From positions 31,505 to 95,504 of the forward strand of contig DHOU01000009.1 in the NCBI GenBank assembly GCA_002409745.1: DNA of 64,000 nt, written 5' to 3'. Of this stretch, positions 1-7,632 are shown in pieces. How positions within the stretch are numbered: position 1 is the first letter of the stretch; each line of letters starts with the position of its first letter. Below the pieces are notes generated by a model. The model was not told the DNA's origin. It was given only the letters and a program-made list of their open reading frames with translations, and did no database searches. Made by a program: the position numbers and the translations under genes. Source of the DNA: Bacteroidales bacterium UBA5382 (GTDB lineage Bacteria > Bacteroidota > Bacteroidia > Bacteroidales > Dysgonomonadaceae).

Positions 1-632
1 CCACCAAAATCGATAAACGCACATCCCAACTCTTTTTCTTCATCGCTGAGAACAATGGCAGCCGACGCCATCGGCCCGACGATATAATCCACAATCTTCA
101 CCTGAGCTTTGTTCGACACGCTCTTTTCGATATTCGACAACAGATTCGGACGGCCGACGACCATCTGAAAATGCGCTTCTATTTGCGAACAAGTAACGCC
201 GACCGGATTTTGTTCCGGTTTATCATCGATAAAATATTCAACGTCCGCAATAGCATATTTTTTTTTCATTTCAGGAGTATATTTTTCAGCAGCCTGACGG
301 AGTTGATCGATCACTTGCTCCGTGACGATACCCGATGAAGAAAGTTGCTTTATTTCTCTGAAAGCGACCGTATGCAGCGATTGTCCGGCGAGAGACACAT
401 ATACCTTCCCTATTTTACGATTGAGTTTATTCTCCAGCATATTTACCAGTTTGCGCACGCGCGCGCCGGTTTCTTCTATATTATAAACCAATCCTCGCCG
501 GATACAATTATTAGAAGGAATCGTTTCACAAGCTAATATGGAAATGACTCCACTGTCATTCTTTCGTCCGACGACTCCCGTAATCTTGGAAGTCCCCAAA
601 TCAATAGCTGCTATAAATCCTGATTGTATCAT
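1..632 (-). CDS. ftsA: Cell division protein FtsA, N-terminal part (cut by window start)
   Basis: FtsA is an actin-like ATPase that anchors FtsZ to the inner membrane and recruits later division proteins. About 210 residues are visible. They start with MIQSGFIAAIDLGTSKITGV, whose DLGTSK is the phosphate-1 loop of the actin/Hsp70 fold, and reach a second conserved stretch ending AFIDFGG at the edge. The remaining C-terminal half, including the membrane-targeting helix, lies outside the window. The start is the ATG at 630-632, the first one ahead of the conserved N-terminus. It is the last dcw gene visible, 171 bp downstream of ftsQ; ftsZ would be expected next, beyond the edge. Identification is firm from the N-terminus and from the gene order. 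Confidence 0.93.
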   Translation of the reverse strand, partial: MIQSGFIAAIDLGTSKITGVVGRKNDSGVISILACETIPSNNCIRRGLVYNIEETGARVRKLVNMLENKLNRKIGKVYVSLAGQSLHTVAFREIKQLSSSGIVTEQVIDQLRQAAEKYTPEMKKKYAIADVEYFIDDKPEQNPVGVTCSQIEAHFQMVVGRPNLLSNIEKSVSNKAQVKIVDYIVGPMASAAIVLSDEEKELGCAFIDFG

Positions 633-803
633 ATTATCGTTATTAATTTCAATTCCACTTGGTAGAATATAAGCATATTGAGGTATCGATTGATGACTAC
701 CTTTCAATAATTTGGTTATTTAATTGTTTATCAAACGTTCTAACAGCAGTTTTTGTTTTATTTATTAACATCATTTTTATGAAAAAATCCTCTCTTTTTG
801 TTC
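633..803. other. ftsQ-ftsA intergenic region
   Basis: This is 171 bp of AT-rich sequence between the ftsQ stop and the ftsA start. I see no TAnnTTTG promoter element on the minus strand and no clear hairpin. A short plus-strand reading frame crosses it and runs into ftsQ antisense, and is not credible as a gene. Confidence 0.5.
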
Positions 804-1550
804 CTAATCCCCTATTATCTGTTTTTTTGTACAAACCACTTGATTTTCATATTTCAAATTGATTTCTGAATAGCGGTTCCATCCTACGACGTTCAATCCT
901 TTTTCCACAAAAAGGCTAAATTTAGCTAACTTGGCAGGATAATCTTTCAATTCGCCGAGTAAAATCCGAAAATCACCCACTCTCGGGATTAATTCGACCT
1001 CTTTGTTTTTATGTACGACAATTTGTTCGATCCAAGCATCCCAATCGGGGTTTTTTAAAAGAAAGGAAGCGAAATCATAAAGTTCGTTTTTTGAGAATTC
1101 TTCGTCAATAGCGCCCGTGGCAATCGGCACATAAACGGCAAAATTCGACGAAACCGGCATTATCTCGCGATTATTGTCGATATAATAACTTCCTTTCACA
1201 TTGGAAATGACACGTAGAAGAGGTTTACGCTGATAAATATTCGCAACGATGACCCCTTTAGGGGTGGTATACACTTCAGCCGATTCAACCAACTTATTGG
1301 TTAAAATCGTGTCGCGGATGGCCAGCGTATTAATCTCTCCAAACGTTTTACCCACCGGATACAACCCGAATTTCTTCATCATTGCAACAATATCGCGGCT
1401 CTGAACAAACCGCGTATCGAGACTGTCTTTCACCACCACTTCGAAACCTTCGCAAACAGTGTTCTTGGATGTCTTCTCGACAAACGTCAACGAAAACACC
1501 AGGTAACCGACAATCACCAACGTTACTAATATGATAAGAAATTTTTTCAT
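804..1550 (-). CDS. ftsQ: Cell division protein FtsQ/DivIB
   Basis: FtsQ is a bitopic inner-membrane protein that links early and late divisome proteins through FtsL and FtsB-type partners. The 248 residues begin with MKKFLIILVTLVIVGYLVFS, a single N-terminal membrane anchor with almost no cytoplasmic tail. A POTRA-like region follows (about residues 35-105) and then the beta domain. Sequence identity of FtsQ is low across phyla, so the assignment leans on topology and on its place between murC and ftsA. A TATCTTTG promoter element lies 16 bp upstream of the ATG, so ftsQ-ftsA can probably be transcribed independently of murC. Confidence 0.88.
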   Translation of the reverse strand: MKKFLIILVTLVIVGYLVFSLTFVEKTSKNTVCEGFEVVVKDSLDTRFVQSRDIVAMMKKFGLYPVGKTFGEINTLAIRDTILTNKLVESAEVYTTPKGVIVANIYQRKPLLRVISNVKGSYYIDNNREIMPVSSNFAVYVPIATGAIDEEFSKNELYDFASFLLKNPDWDAWIEQIVVHKNKEVELIPRVGDFRILLGELKDYPAKLAKFSLFVEKGLNVVGWNRYSEINLKYENQVVCTKKQIIGD

Positions 1551-1565
1551 TCGTCTTTATCCCTG

Positions 1566-1573
1566 CAAAGATA
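1566..1573 (-). promoter_or_regulatory. Putative -7 promoter element of ftsQ
   Basis: The minus strand reads TATCTTTG, which matches the Bacteroidetes -7 consensus TAnnTTTG. It is followed 16 bp later by the ftsQ start codon. No convincing -33 TTTG was found at the usual spacing. Confidence 0.5.
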
Positions 1574-1679
1574 CATTATGTTGCTATATGTTCGTTCTAA
1601 TTTTATATTGAATTTCGTTCTGCGGTTTTACGCTCACCGGACGAAATAGGATTATTCCGAATAAATCCGGTCTTTTTCA

Positions 1680-1806
1680 CCCCCTCCGCTTCGCGGTACT
1701 CGCCTTCGCCAAAAGGGAGATTATCATTCTTTGCCTGATGATAAGTTGCGGCCCTTACGATCTCCTCTGCTTAAAGGAGATGGGGAAGAAACGACCGGAG
1801 GGGTTG
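1680..1806. repeat. Dispersed element with CCCCTCCG / CGGAGGGG ends, overlapping the 3' end of murC
   Basis: The segment opens with CCCCCTCCG (1680-1688) and closes with CCGGAGGGG (1795-1803), so it has inverted ends. Its right part (CTTAAAGGAGATGGGG then CCGGAGGGGTT) resembles the copy at about 29620-29737. The last 27 codons of murC come from this element. Confidence 0.55.
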
Positions 1807-3220
1807 AGTTTATCGCGAAACGGGTTTGCAAGAGTTCTTCGATCCCGGGCAAAAGCCGGTCGATATCGCCCGCACCCAATGTCACCAACACCTGCAACGG
1901 TTTCTCTTTAAGCAAGCCGAGCAACTCTTCTTTCTTACAGAGTATCTTTTGCGGAGAAGTGATGCGATCGAAAATCAATTGGGAAGTCACTCCTTCTATC
2001 GGCTCTTCACGTGCCGGATAAATATCGAGCAAAACGACATCATCCAACAACGATAAGCTTTTGGCAAACGCATCGGCAAAATCGCGCGTACGCGAGTAAA
2101 GATGCGGCTGAAAAACACCGGTAATCCGCTTGTCGGGATACAACGCCTTGATAGATTGAATGGAGGCTGCCAGTTCTCCCGGATGATGCGCATAATCGTC
2201 GATAAAAACGATATCCTTCGTTTTGAGATGAAAATCAAAACGCCGTTTGGCTCCCCTAAACGTTTCAATAGCGGGACGTATTTCTTCGGGACGAACTCCG
2301 CAAAGCAAGGCCGCGGCTATGGCCGCCACCGCGTTTTCGATATTGATCTTGACGGGAACTCCCAATGACAGATCGTTGATTTGCCGGTCGGCCGCGATAA
2401 AATCGAATAGAATTGCACCTTCGCCTATACGGATATTATCAGCATGAAAGTCCCCTTCGCGTTCCGAATAAGAAAACAGTTTGACGGACGGATCGGCATG
2501 GGAAGAAACAGCGATATCTTTTTTCATGATCAGATAGCCGCCGGGACGAATGAGCGAGGTGAATTTTTCGAAACTTTCCCGATACGCTTCAGGCGTTCCG
2601 TAAATATCCAAATGATCGGGTTCCGCCGATGTAACGATAGCCACCCACGGATGCAACCAATGAAAAGACCGGTCATATTCATCCGCCTCGACCACCGTTA
2701 TGGGGCTGTCGTCGGATAACAACAGATTGTTGTCGTAATTTTTAAGGATTCCGCCCAGAAACGCATTACAATCGACGTGCGACTGACGCAATAGATGGGC
2801 AATCATACTCGACACGGTGGTTTTGCCGTGCGTCCCGGCCACACACACCGCATCGCTTGCACGGGTGATCTCGCCCAAGACCTGCGCCCGCTTCATCACC
2901 GTAAACCCTTTTTCACGAAAATAGCGTAACTCGCCGTGCGTATCGTGAACCGCCGGCGTATAGACAATCAACGTGTTGTCTTTATGTAAAAAAGCCTCCG
3001 GTACCGAGTGTATATTATCTTCGTAATGAATAAAGGCTCCTTCTTTTACCAAGGCTTCCGTAAGGGGGGTCTGTGTACGATCGTAACCTCCCACCCGCTT
3101 ATTTTTCGAAAGGAAATAACGGGCAAGATTACTCATGCCGATGCCTCCGATACCGATAAAATAATAATGATCATATCGATCGGAAACCGCCTCTGTTTTA
3201 TTTAATCTATTGTTTTGCAT
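1724..3220 (-). CDS. murC: UDP-N-acetylmuramate--L-alanine ligase MurC
   Basis: MurC adds L-alanine to UDP-MurNAc in the cytoplasm, the first peptide step of peptidoglycan synthesis. The product has 498 residues. The N-terminal Rossmann glycine-rich motif FIGIGGIGMSNLARYF lies near residue 21. The ATP-binding P-loop AGTHGKTT lies near residue 130, followed by VVEADEYDRSF, and the C-terminal ligase domain carries DDYAHHPGE. The family normally ends about 27 residues earlier. Here the tail STPPVVSSPSPLSRG and following residues is encoded by the dispersed element at 1680-1806, so it is probably non-native sequence. The gene lies 23 bp downstream of murG, and that short junction contains an 8-bp repeat tract. 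Confidence 0.96.
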   Translation of the reverse strand: MQNNRLNKTEAVSDRYDHYYFIGIGGIGMSNLARYFLSKNKRVGGYDRTQTPLTEALVKEGAFIHYEDNIHSVPEAFLHKDNTLIVYTPAVHDTHGELRYFREKGFTVMKRAQVLGEITRASDAVCVAGTHGKTTVSSMIAHLLRQSHVDCNAFLGGILKNYDNNLLLSDDSPITVVEADEYDRSFHWLHPWVAIVTSAEPDHLDIYGTPEAYRESFEKFTSLIRPGGYLIMKKDIAVSSHADPSVKLFSYSEREGDFHADNIRIGEGAILFDFIAADRQINDLSLGVPVKINIENAVAAIAAALLCGVRPEEIRPAIETFRGAKRRFDFHLKTKDIVFIDDYAHHPGELAASIQSIKALYPDKRITGVFQPHLYSRTRDFADAFAKSLSLLDDVVLLDIYPAREEPIEGVTSQLIFDRITSPQKILCKKEELLGLLKEKPLQVLVTLGAGDIDRLLPGIEELLQTRFAINSTPPVVSSPSPLSRGDRKGRNLSSGKE

Positions 3221-3230
3221 TCAAATCATC

Positions 3231-3267
3231 ATTAATTAGCTAATTAGCAAATTAGCAAATTAGCTAA
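3231..3267. repeat. 8-bp tandem repeat at the murG-murC junction
   Basis: AATTAGC recurs at 3234, 3242, 3250 and 3258, an exact 8-bp period. Read on the minus strand it is the TGCTAATT/AGCTAATT family also present at 8890-8999. The tract enters murG and encodes its last residues (LANLLIC). Confidence 0.8.
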
Positions 3268-4377
3268 TCCTTTCAACATTTTCTCCATTTCATCGACAAT
3301 GCGCTCGGCAGAATCGGGTTGAGCAAAAGAACGGATATTTTTTCTCAACGAAGCGAGTTGCTTCTCATCGTATATCAAAGCCAAAGCGTGATCGAAAAGC
3401 GCAGAAGGCGCATCCGCGTCACGCACCATTATGGCGGCCTCTTTGCCCACCAATGCCTGTGCATTTTTGGTTTGATGATCTTCCGCCACATTCGGCGAAG
3501 GAACTAAAATAACTGCTTTTTCCAATAATGAAAATTCCGAAATAGAACCGGCTCCGGCCCGTGAAATCACCAGGTCGGCTACCGAATAAGCATAATCCAT
3601 GCGTGAAATAAAATCATACAGACGTACATTTCCGGGGATTTCCCCTTTCACCTGCATCTCCCTCAATTCGTTATAGTAATACTTTCCACATTGCCAAACG
3701 ACCTGCACCTCCTCGTTAGAAGCCAATTTCGGGAAAGCGGAAATAATGCTTTCATTGAGTGTCCGGGCGCCTAAACTACCTCCGACCATCAAAATCGTTT
3801 TCTTTTGCGGATCGAGTTGAAAAAACTCATATCCTTTCTGTTTATTCTCCTTCGACAACACTAAATCCTGGCGGCAAGGATTCCCCGTAATGACGATTTT
3901 CTCTTTCGGGAAAAACCGCTCCATCCCTTCGTAAGCGACACAGATTTTATCGGCTTTCTTCGCCAACATTTTGTTGGTGACGCCGGCATAGGAGTTCTGT
4001 TCCTGGATGAGCGTAAGAATACCTTTCGAAGCAGCCGCCCTAAGCGTCGGAGCGCTTGCATAGCCCCCCACGCCGATGGCGATATCGGGCTTAAACTCAT
4101 CGATAATTTTACGTACCACCCGCATACTTCGCAATAGTTTAATAGCGACCGGAATATTCTTCCACACGTTTTTACGGTCCAATCCCGCAACGGGCAATCC
4201 GATAATTTTATATCCGGCGACAGGGACGCGATCCATTTCCATGCGCCCTTCGGCGCCGACAAATAAAATATCCGCGTCGTTCCAACGATTTTTAATCGCA
4301 TTCGCTATCGAGATCGCCGGAAAAATATGTCCTCCGGTACCGCCTCCGCTGATAATCACTTTTACAGGCCTATCCAT
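3244..4377 (-). CDS. murG: UDP-GlcNAc:lipid I N-acetylglucosaminyltransferase MurG
   Basis: MurG transfers GlcNAc to lipid I on the inner face of the membrane, making lipid II. This is a GT28 GT-B enzyme of 377 residues. The first glycine loop ISGGGTGGHIFPAISIA is at residues 9-25, and a second, MVGGSLGARTLNESI, lies near residue 197. The donor-site motif SRAGAGSISEF is near residue 277. The start MDRPVKVIISGGG is in the usual place. The C-terminal residues LANLLIC come from the 8-bp repeat tract that continues into the murC junction. Twelve base pairs separate it from ftsW upstream. Confidence 0.96.
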   Translation of the reverse strand: MDRPVKVIISGGGTGGHIFPAISIANAIKNRWNDADILFVGAEGRMEMDRVPVAGYKIIGLPVAGLDRKNVWKNIPVAIKLLRSMRVVRKIIDEFKPDIAIGVGGYASAPTLRAAASKGILTLIQEQNSYAGVTNKMLAKKADKICVAYEGMERFFPKEKIVITGNPCRQDLVLSKENKQKGYEFFQLDPQKKTILMVGGSLGARTLNESIISAFPKLASNEEVQVVWQCGKYYYNELREMQVKGEIPGNVRLYDFISRMDYAYSVADLVISRAGAGSISEFSLLEKAVILVPSPNVAEDHQTKNAQALVGKEAAIMVRDADAPSALFDHALALIYDEKQLASLRKNIRSFAQPDSAERIVDEMEKMLKGLANLLIC

Positions 4378-4389
4378 ATTGCTTATCTC

Positions 4390-5754
4390 CTATACCTTAA
4401 TGATTTCAAATTCCACCTTGTCCTCTAAATGATCAATAGCCTTATCGGGGGTGCCTCCATTGGAAGAAGGATGATCGTCGTTATCGTCTTTTTTATCCCG
4501 TAGAGGATCGTCCTCCTCTTTTTTCCGCCCCATTCCGAAACGGTCGGCACTTAATATAAGGCCGAAATAGGCGCACGTAATTAATGTGGACGTTCCGCCC
4601 CGGCTAATCAACGGTAAAGGTTGACCCGTAACGGGAATCAAATGTACCGCTACCGCCATATTGATAAACGCCTGAATCGAGAGCATGAGCGCCGAACCCA
4701 ACACCAGATATTTAGGGAAAAGTTTGGTCGTTTTCCGCGCAATCATCCCGGCACGGATAAGAATGACGATATACAACAACAACACAAAAATACCGCCCAC
4801 GATGCCGAGCTCCTCAATAATAATGGCAAAAATAAAATCGGAATATGCCTGCGGAAGGAAATCCCGCTCGGTGCTGTTGCCGGGGAATTTCCCGAAAACA
4901 CCGCCATTGGAAATCGCAATCTTCGCATGCGCCACCTGGTAGTTTTCATCGGTAATGGTGAAATACGACTCCTCGGTTTGCTCGGAATGCTTCCCGAAAT
5001 TCTCAATACGGTTTTGCCAAGTTCCTACACGACTAAGGGCTCCGGATTGCGTCCAATCGGCGGGGATTACTTTCAACAGCAATACAAACAAGAGGAGGAT
5101 TGCGATACCGATTCCCGCCACTTTCAGCAACCGCCACAATTTTACGTTGCCGATAAACATCAGTAGAAAACATACGCCGAAAAGCAATACGGCCGTGGAC
5201 AAATTGTCGAGGGCAATAATGACGCATACGCCGATCATCAACCCAATCATCCATTTAAACAAGGTACCTTCGTTGGTCTCATTTTGTTTGCTCAATAAGA
5301 AAGCGATGGTTCCCATCAACGAAATCTTCGCGATCTCGGACGGTTGTATGGTGATGCCGAAAATAGAAATCCAGCGCTCGGCGCCGTTGACGGTAGTACC
5401 AATAAAAGGCGTAAGAATCAATAAAATGATCGAAGCCAATAAAATAAATATCAGAGACGAGAAATACTTGTAGGGGATATTATGAATCAAGATGATTACC
5501 CCCACCCCGCCAATCAGGAACATGGCATGACGAAGTATCGGCCCCCATTGATTTTGCTGACGATAGACAATCGTACTTGTAGCACTGAATATCTCGACCA
5601 GAGAAATCACGCAAAGGATAATGAATACCGACCATATCACTTTATCCCCTTTGAATATTCGGGAAAGGCTCCCTCCAATGCCCCCAAATGGGGAGGGTGA
5701 ATCGCCCGAATCTTGCAAAGCGGGATCTACATTCACGTTATTATTATCATCCAT
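4390..5754 (-). CDS. ftsW: Lipid II polymerase FtsW (SEDS family)
   Basis: FtsW is the SEDS-family septal peptidoglycan glycosyltransferase that works with FtsI. The 454-residue protein has about ten membrane segments starting near residue 38. SEDS signatures include FIGTTVNGAERWI, a stretch ending PSEIAKISL, and the C-terminal LPLISRGGTSTL. The soluble N-terminus (residues 1-37) is unusual: DSPSPFGGIGGSLSRIF is encoded by a CCCTCC/GGAGGG palindrome at 5671-5697 that resembles inserted repeat DNA. The acidic C-terminal tail (KKEEDDPLRDKKDDNDDH) is also long. It lies between murD and murG, as is usual in Bacteroidota. Confidence 0.95.
   Translation of the reverse strand: MDDNNNVNVDPALQDSGDSPSPFGGIGGSLSRIFKGDKVIWSVFIILCVISLVEIFSATSTIVYRQQNQWGPILRHAMFLIGGVGVIILIHNIPYKYFSSLIFILLASIILLILTPFIGTTVNGAERWISIFGITIQPSEIAKISLMGTIAFLLSKQNETNEGTLFKWMIGLMIGVCVIIALDNLSTAVLLFGVCFLLMFIGNVKLWRLLKVAGIGIAILLLFVLLLKVIPADWTQSGALSRVGTWQNRIENFGKHSEQTEESYFTITDENYQVAHAKIAISNGGVFGKFPGNSTERDFLPQAYSDFIFAIIIEELGIVGGIFVLLLYIVILIRAGMIARKTTKLFPKYLVLGSALMLSIQAFINMAVAVHLIPVTGQPLPLISRGGTSTLITCAYFGLILSADRFGMGRKKEEDDPLRDKKDDNDDHPSSNGGTPDKAIDHLEDKVEFEIIKV
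5671..5697. repeat. CCCTCC/GGAGGG palindrome inside the ftsW 5' coding region
   Basis: The plus strand reads CCCTCC, then a short region containing CCCC and GGGG, then GGAGGG. The inverted arms lie inside codons 20-28 of ftsW and translate as a glycine/proline-rich stretch ahead of the first membrane segment. Confidence 0.55.
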
Positions 5755-5826
5755 ATCATTATAAGTTTACTTTCTACTCGTTCATACTTGCCATTTATAT
5801 TTACGATTAATCGTCTTCTTTCTTCG

Positions 5827-6057
5827 TACCCCGAAGCTTCCAACGAGTACCCTGAAGTTCCCAATGAGTTTCCCGAATCTCCCAACGATTACCCTGAAGC
5901 TCCCAATAAGTTTCCCGAAGCTCCCAATAAGTTTCCCGAGGCTGCTAATGAGTTTTCCGAAGCTCCCAAAGACTACCCTGAAGCTACTAATGAGTACCCT
6001 GAAGCCCGCAAAGAGTTTCCCGAAGTTACTAAAGAGTTTCCCGAAGCTTTCAACAAG
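5827..6057. repeat. 21-bp tandem array between ftsW and murD (11 units)
   Basis: Eleven consecutive 21-bp units run without a gap from 5827 to 6057. They alternate between units beginning TACCCTGAAG and units beginning TTTCCCGAAG. Because 21 is a multiple of three, the array is open in frame on both strands. On the plus strand it would encode heptapeptides such as YPEAPNK and FPEAPNK, and on the minus strand repeats such as SFGKLIG. No start site or conserved domain supports a real protein. It sits in a 388-bp gap in the middle of a minus-strand operon. Confidence 0.9.
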
Positions 6058-6069
6058 CATCCCGTCCCT

Positions 6070-6139
6070 CATACTTCATACTTCATAGTTCATAGTTCAT
6101 ACTTCATACCTCATACCTCATAGTTCATAATTCACACCT
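6070..6139. repeat. 7-bp tandem array upstream of the 21-bp array, next to murD
   Basis: Ten heptamers of the type CATACTT, CATAGTT, CATACCT run from 6070 to 6139. They end three bases before the murD stop codon and directly adjoin the 21-bp array. Confidence 0.88.
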
Positions 6140-6142
6140 CGT

Positions 6143-7486
6143 TCACAGCTTTCTCACCCACTCTTTAAACTGATCACCCCGGTCTTCGTAACTTTCAAAG
6201 AGATCGAAACTGGCACAACAAGGCGATAACAACACGGTATCGCCCTTTTCGGCAGAACCATACGCTAATGAAACAGCTTCCTGCATCGAAGAAGCGTCTT
6301 TTATATCCGGGACTTTTCCGTCGAAAAATGCATGCAACTTGCTATTGTCTTTTCCGAGGAATATCAATGTGCGCACCTTCCTCAATACTAAATCTTCAAT
6401 TTCAGAATAATCGTTTCCTTTATCCTTTCCTCCGAGGATCAGCACGATTTTAGTACGGACACTCTGCAAAGCGTACCAGCACGAGTTGACATTCGTCGCT
6501 TTCGAGTCGTTGATGTATTGTACGCCACGAACGACAGCTACCTTTTCCAGGCGATGAGGCACTCCCTTAAAGTCGGCAAGTGATTGACGCAACGTCTCGT
6601 CCTGAATATCGAGCAGTTTGGCGACGATTCCCGAAGCCAACGAATTATACAAGTTGTGCGTACCCTCCAAAGCCAATAAATCCAAGTCCATATTGAATGT
6701 ATTATTATTTACATGTATCACCACTTCGTTATTGTCGGCATAAGCAACAGTGTCGTCGCGCTTCTCCGCCGAAAAAGGGAGGAGTGACGACAGCGGTTTC
6801 AGTTTCCTGATTTCTTTGGTCACCACGGGATCATCGACCCAATAGATCAAAGCATCATTCACCTTTTGATTTCGAATGATTCTCATTTTAGCATCGACAT
6901 ACAGTTGCATATCATGATCATACCGGTCGAGATGATCCGGCGTAATATTGAGCAACACCGCAATATCGGCTTTAAAATCGAATACCCCCTCTAATTGGAA
7001 GCTGCTTAACTCCAGGACATAGTAATCGAAATGATCTTCCGCCACCTGACGGGCGAAACTCTTTCCGATGTTTCCTCCCAGTCCCACATTAAAGCCCGCA
7101 GACTTCAAAATATGGTACACCAAGCTGGTCGTGGTGGTTTTACCGTTACTGCCGGTAATGCAAATCATTTTTGCATTCGTAAACCGTCCGCCGAATTCGA
7201 TTTCGGAAATGACCGGTATTCCCTTTGCAATAATCTTCTGCATGATAGCAGTCGTATTGGGAATGCCGGGACTTTTAATGATCTCATGCGCCGCTAAAAT
7301 CGTCTGTTCGGTATGCCCGTTTTCTTCAAAGGGAATGCCATAGTCTGTCAACGTCTTGCGATATTCCTCCTTTAAAGAGCCGCTGTCCGATAAAAAGACT
7401 TCATATCCTTTTGCCTGCGCGAGAATAGCCGATCCGACGCCGCTTTCTCCCCCTCCGAGCACCACGATTAATAATTTACGTTCCAT
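6143..7486 (-). CDS. murD: UDP-N-acetylmuramoyl-L-alanine--D-glutamate ligase MurD
   Basis: MurD adds D-glutamate to UDP-MurNAc-L-Ala in the cytoplasm. The 447 residues begin MERKLLIVVLGGGESGVGSA, with the dinucleotide-like glycine loop at 10-18. The ATP P-loop CITGSNGKTTTTSLVY is near residue 110. LLNITPDHLDRYDH lies near residue 180, and the C-terminal domain carries YINDSKATNVNS and ILGGKDKGNDY. All are standard Mur ligase motifs and the length is typical. Its junctions on both sides are filled with tandem repeats: 7-bp and 21-bp arrays downstream and a 7-bp array upstream. Confidence 0.97.
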   Translation of the reverse strand: MERKLLIVVLGGGESGVGSAILAQAKGYEVFLSDSGSLKEEYRKTLTDYGIPFEENGHTEQTILAAHEIIKSPGIPNTTAIMQKIIAKGIPVISEIEFGGRFTNAKMICITGSNGKTTTTSLVYHILKSAGFNVGLGGNIGKSFARQVAEDHFDYYVLELSSFQLEGVFDFKADIAVLLNITPDHLDRYDHDMQLYVDAKMRIIRNQKVNDALIYWVDDPVVTKEIRKLKPLSSLLPFSAEKRDDTVAYADNNEVVIHVNNNTFNMDLDLLALEGTHNLYNSLASGIVAKLLDIQDETLRQSLADFKGVPHRLEKVAVVRGVQYINDSKATNVNSCWYALQSVRTKIVLILGGKDKGNDYSEIEDLVLRKVRTLIFLGKDNSKLHAFFDGKVPDIKDASSMQEAVSLAYGSAEKGDTVLLSPCCASFDLFESYEDRGDQFKEWVRKL

Positions 7487-7497
7487 ATTTTCCTAAT

Positions 7498-7632
7498 CTT
7501 CAGTCTTCAGTCTTCAGTCTCCGGTCTCCAGTCTTCAGCCCCGGTCTCCAGCCTCCGGTCTGCAGTCTCCGGTCTCCGGTCTCCAGCCTCCGGTCTCCAA
7601 TCTCTAACCTCTAACCTCTAACCTCCAGTCTC
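7498..7632. repeat. 7-bp tandem array in the mraY-murD junction
   Basis: About 19 degenerate heptamers (CTTCAGT, CTCCGGT, CTCCAGC, CTCTAAC) fill 7498-7632. One unit has lost a base near 7549. The array occupies almost the whole gap from the murD start to the mraY stop and reaches the last codons of mraY. Confidence 0.88.

Noticed and set aside
659..862. 67-residue plus-strand frame between ftsA and ftsQ
   Set aside because: It overlaps ftsQ antisense, has no supporting signals, and lies in AT-rich intergenic DNA.
3244..3270. Functional C-terminal motif in MurG (LANLLIC)
   Set aside because: The residues are encoded by the 8-bp repeat tract and do not belong to the MurG fold.
5713..6123. 136-residue plus-strand reading frame with heptapeptide repeats
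   Set aside because: It is antisense to ftsW at its start, has no signal or start support, and is explained by the 21-bp array being a multiple of three.
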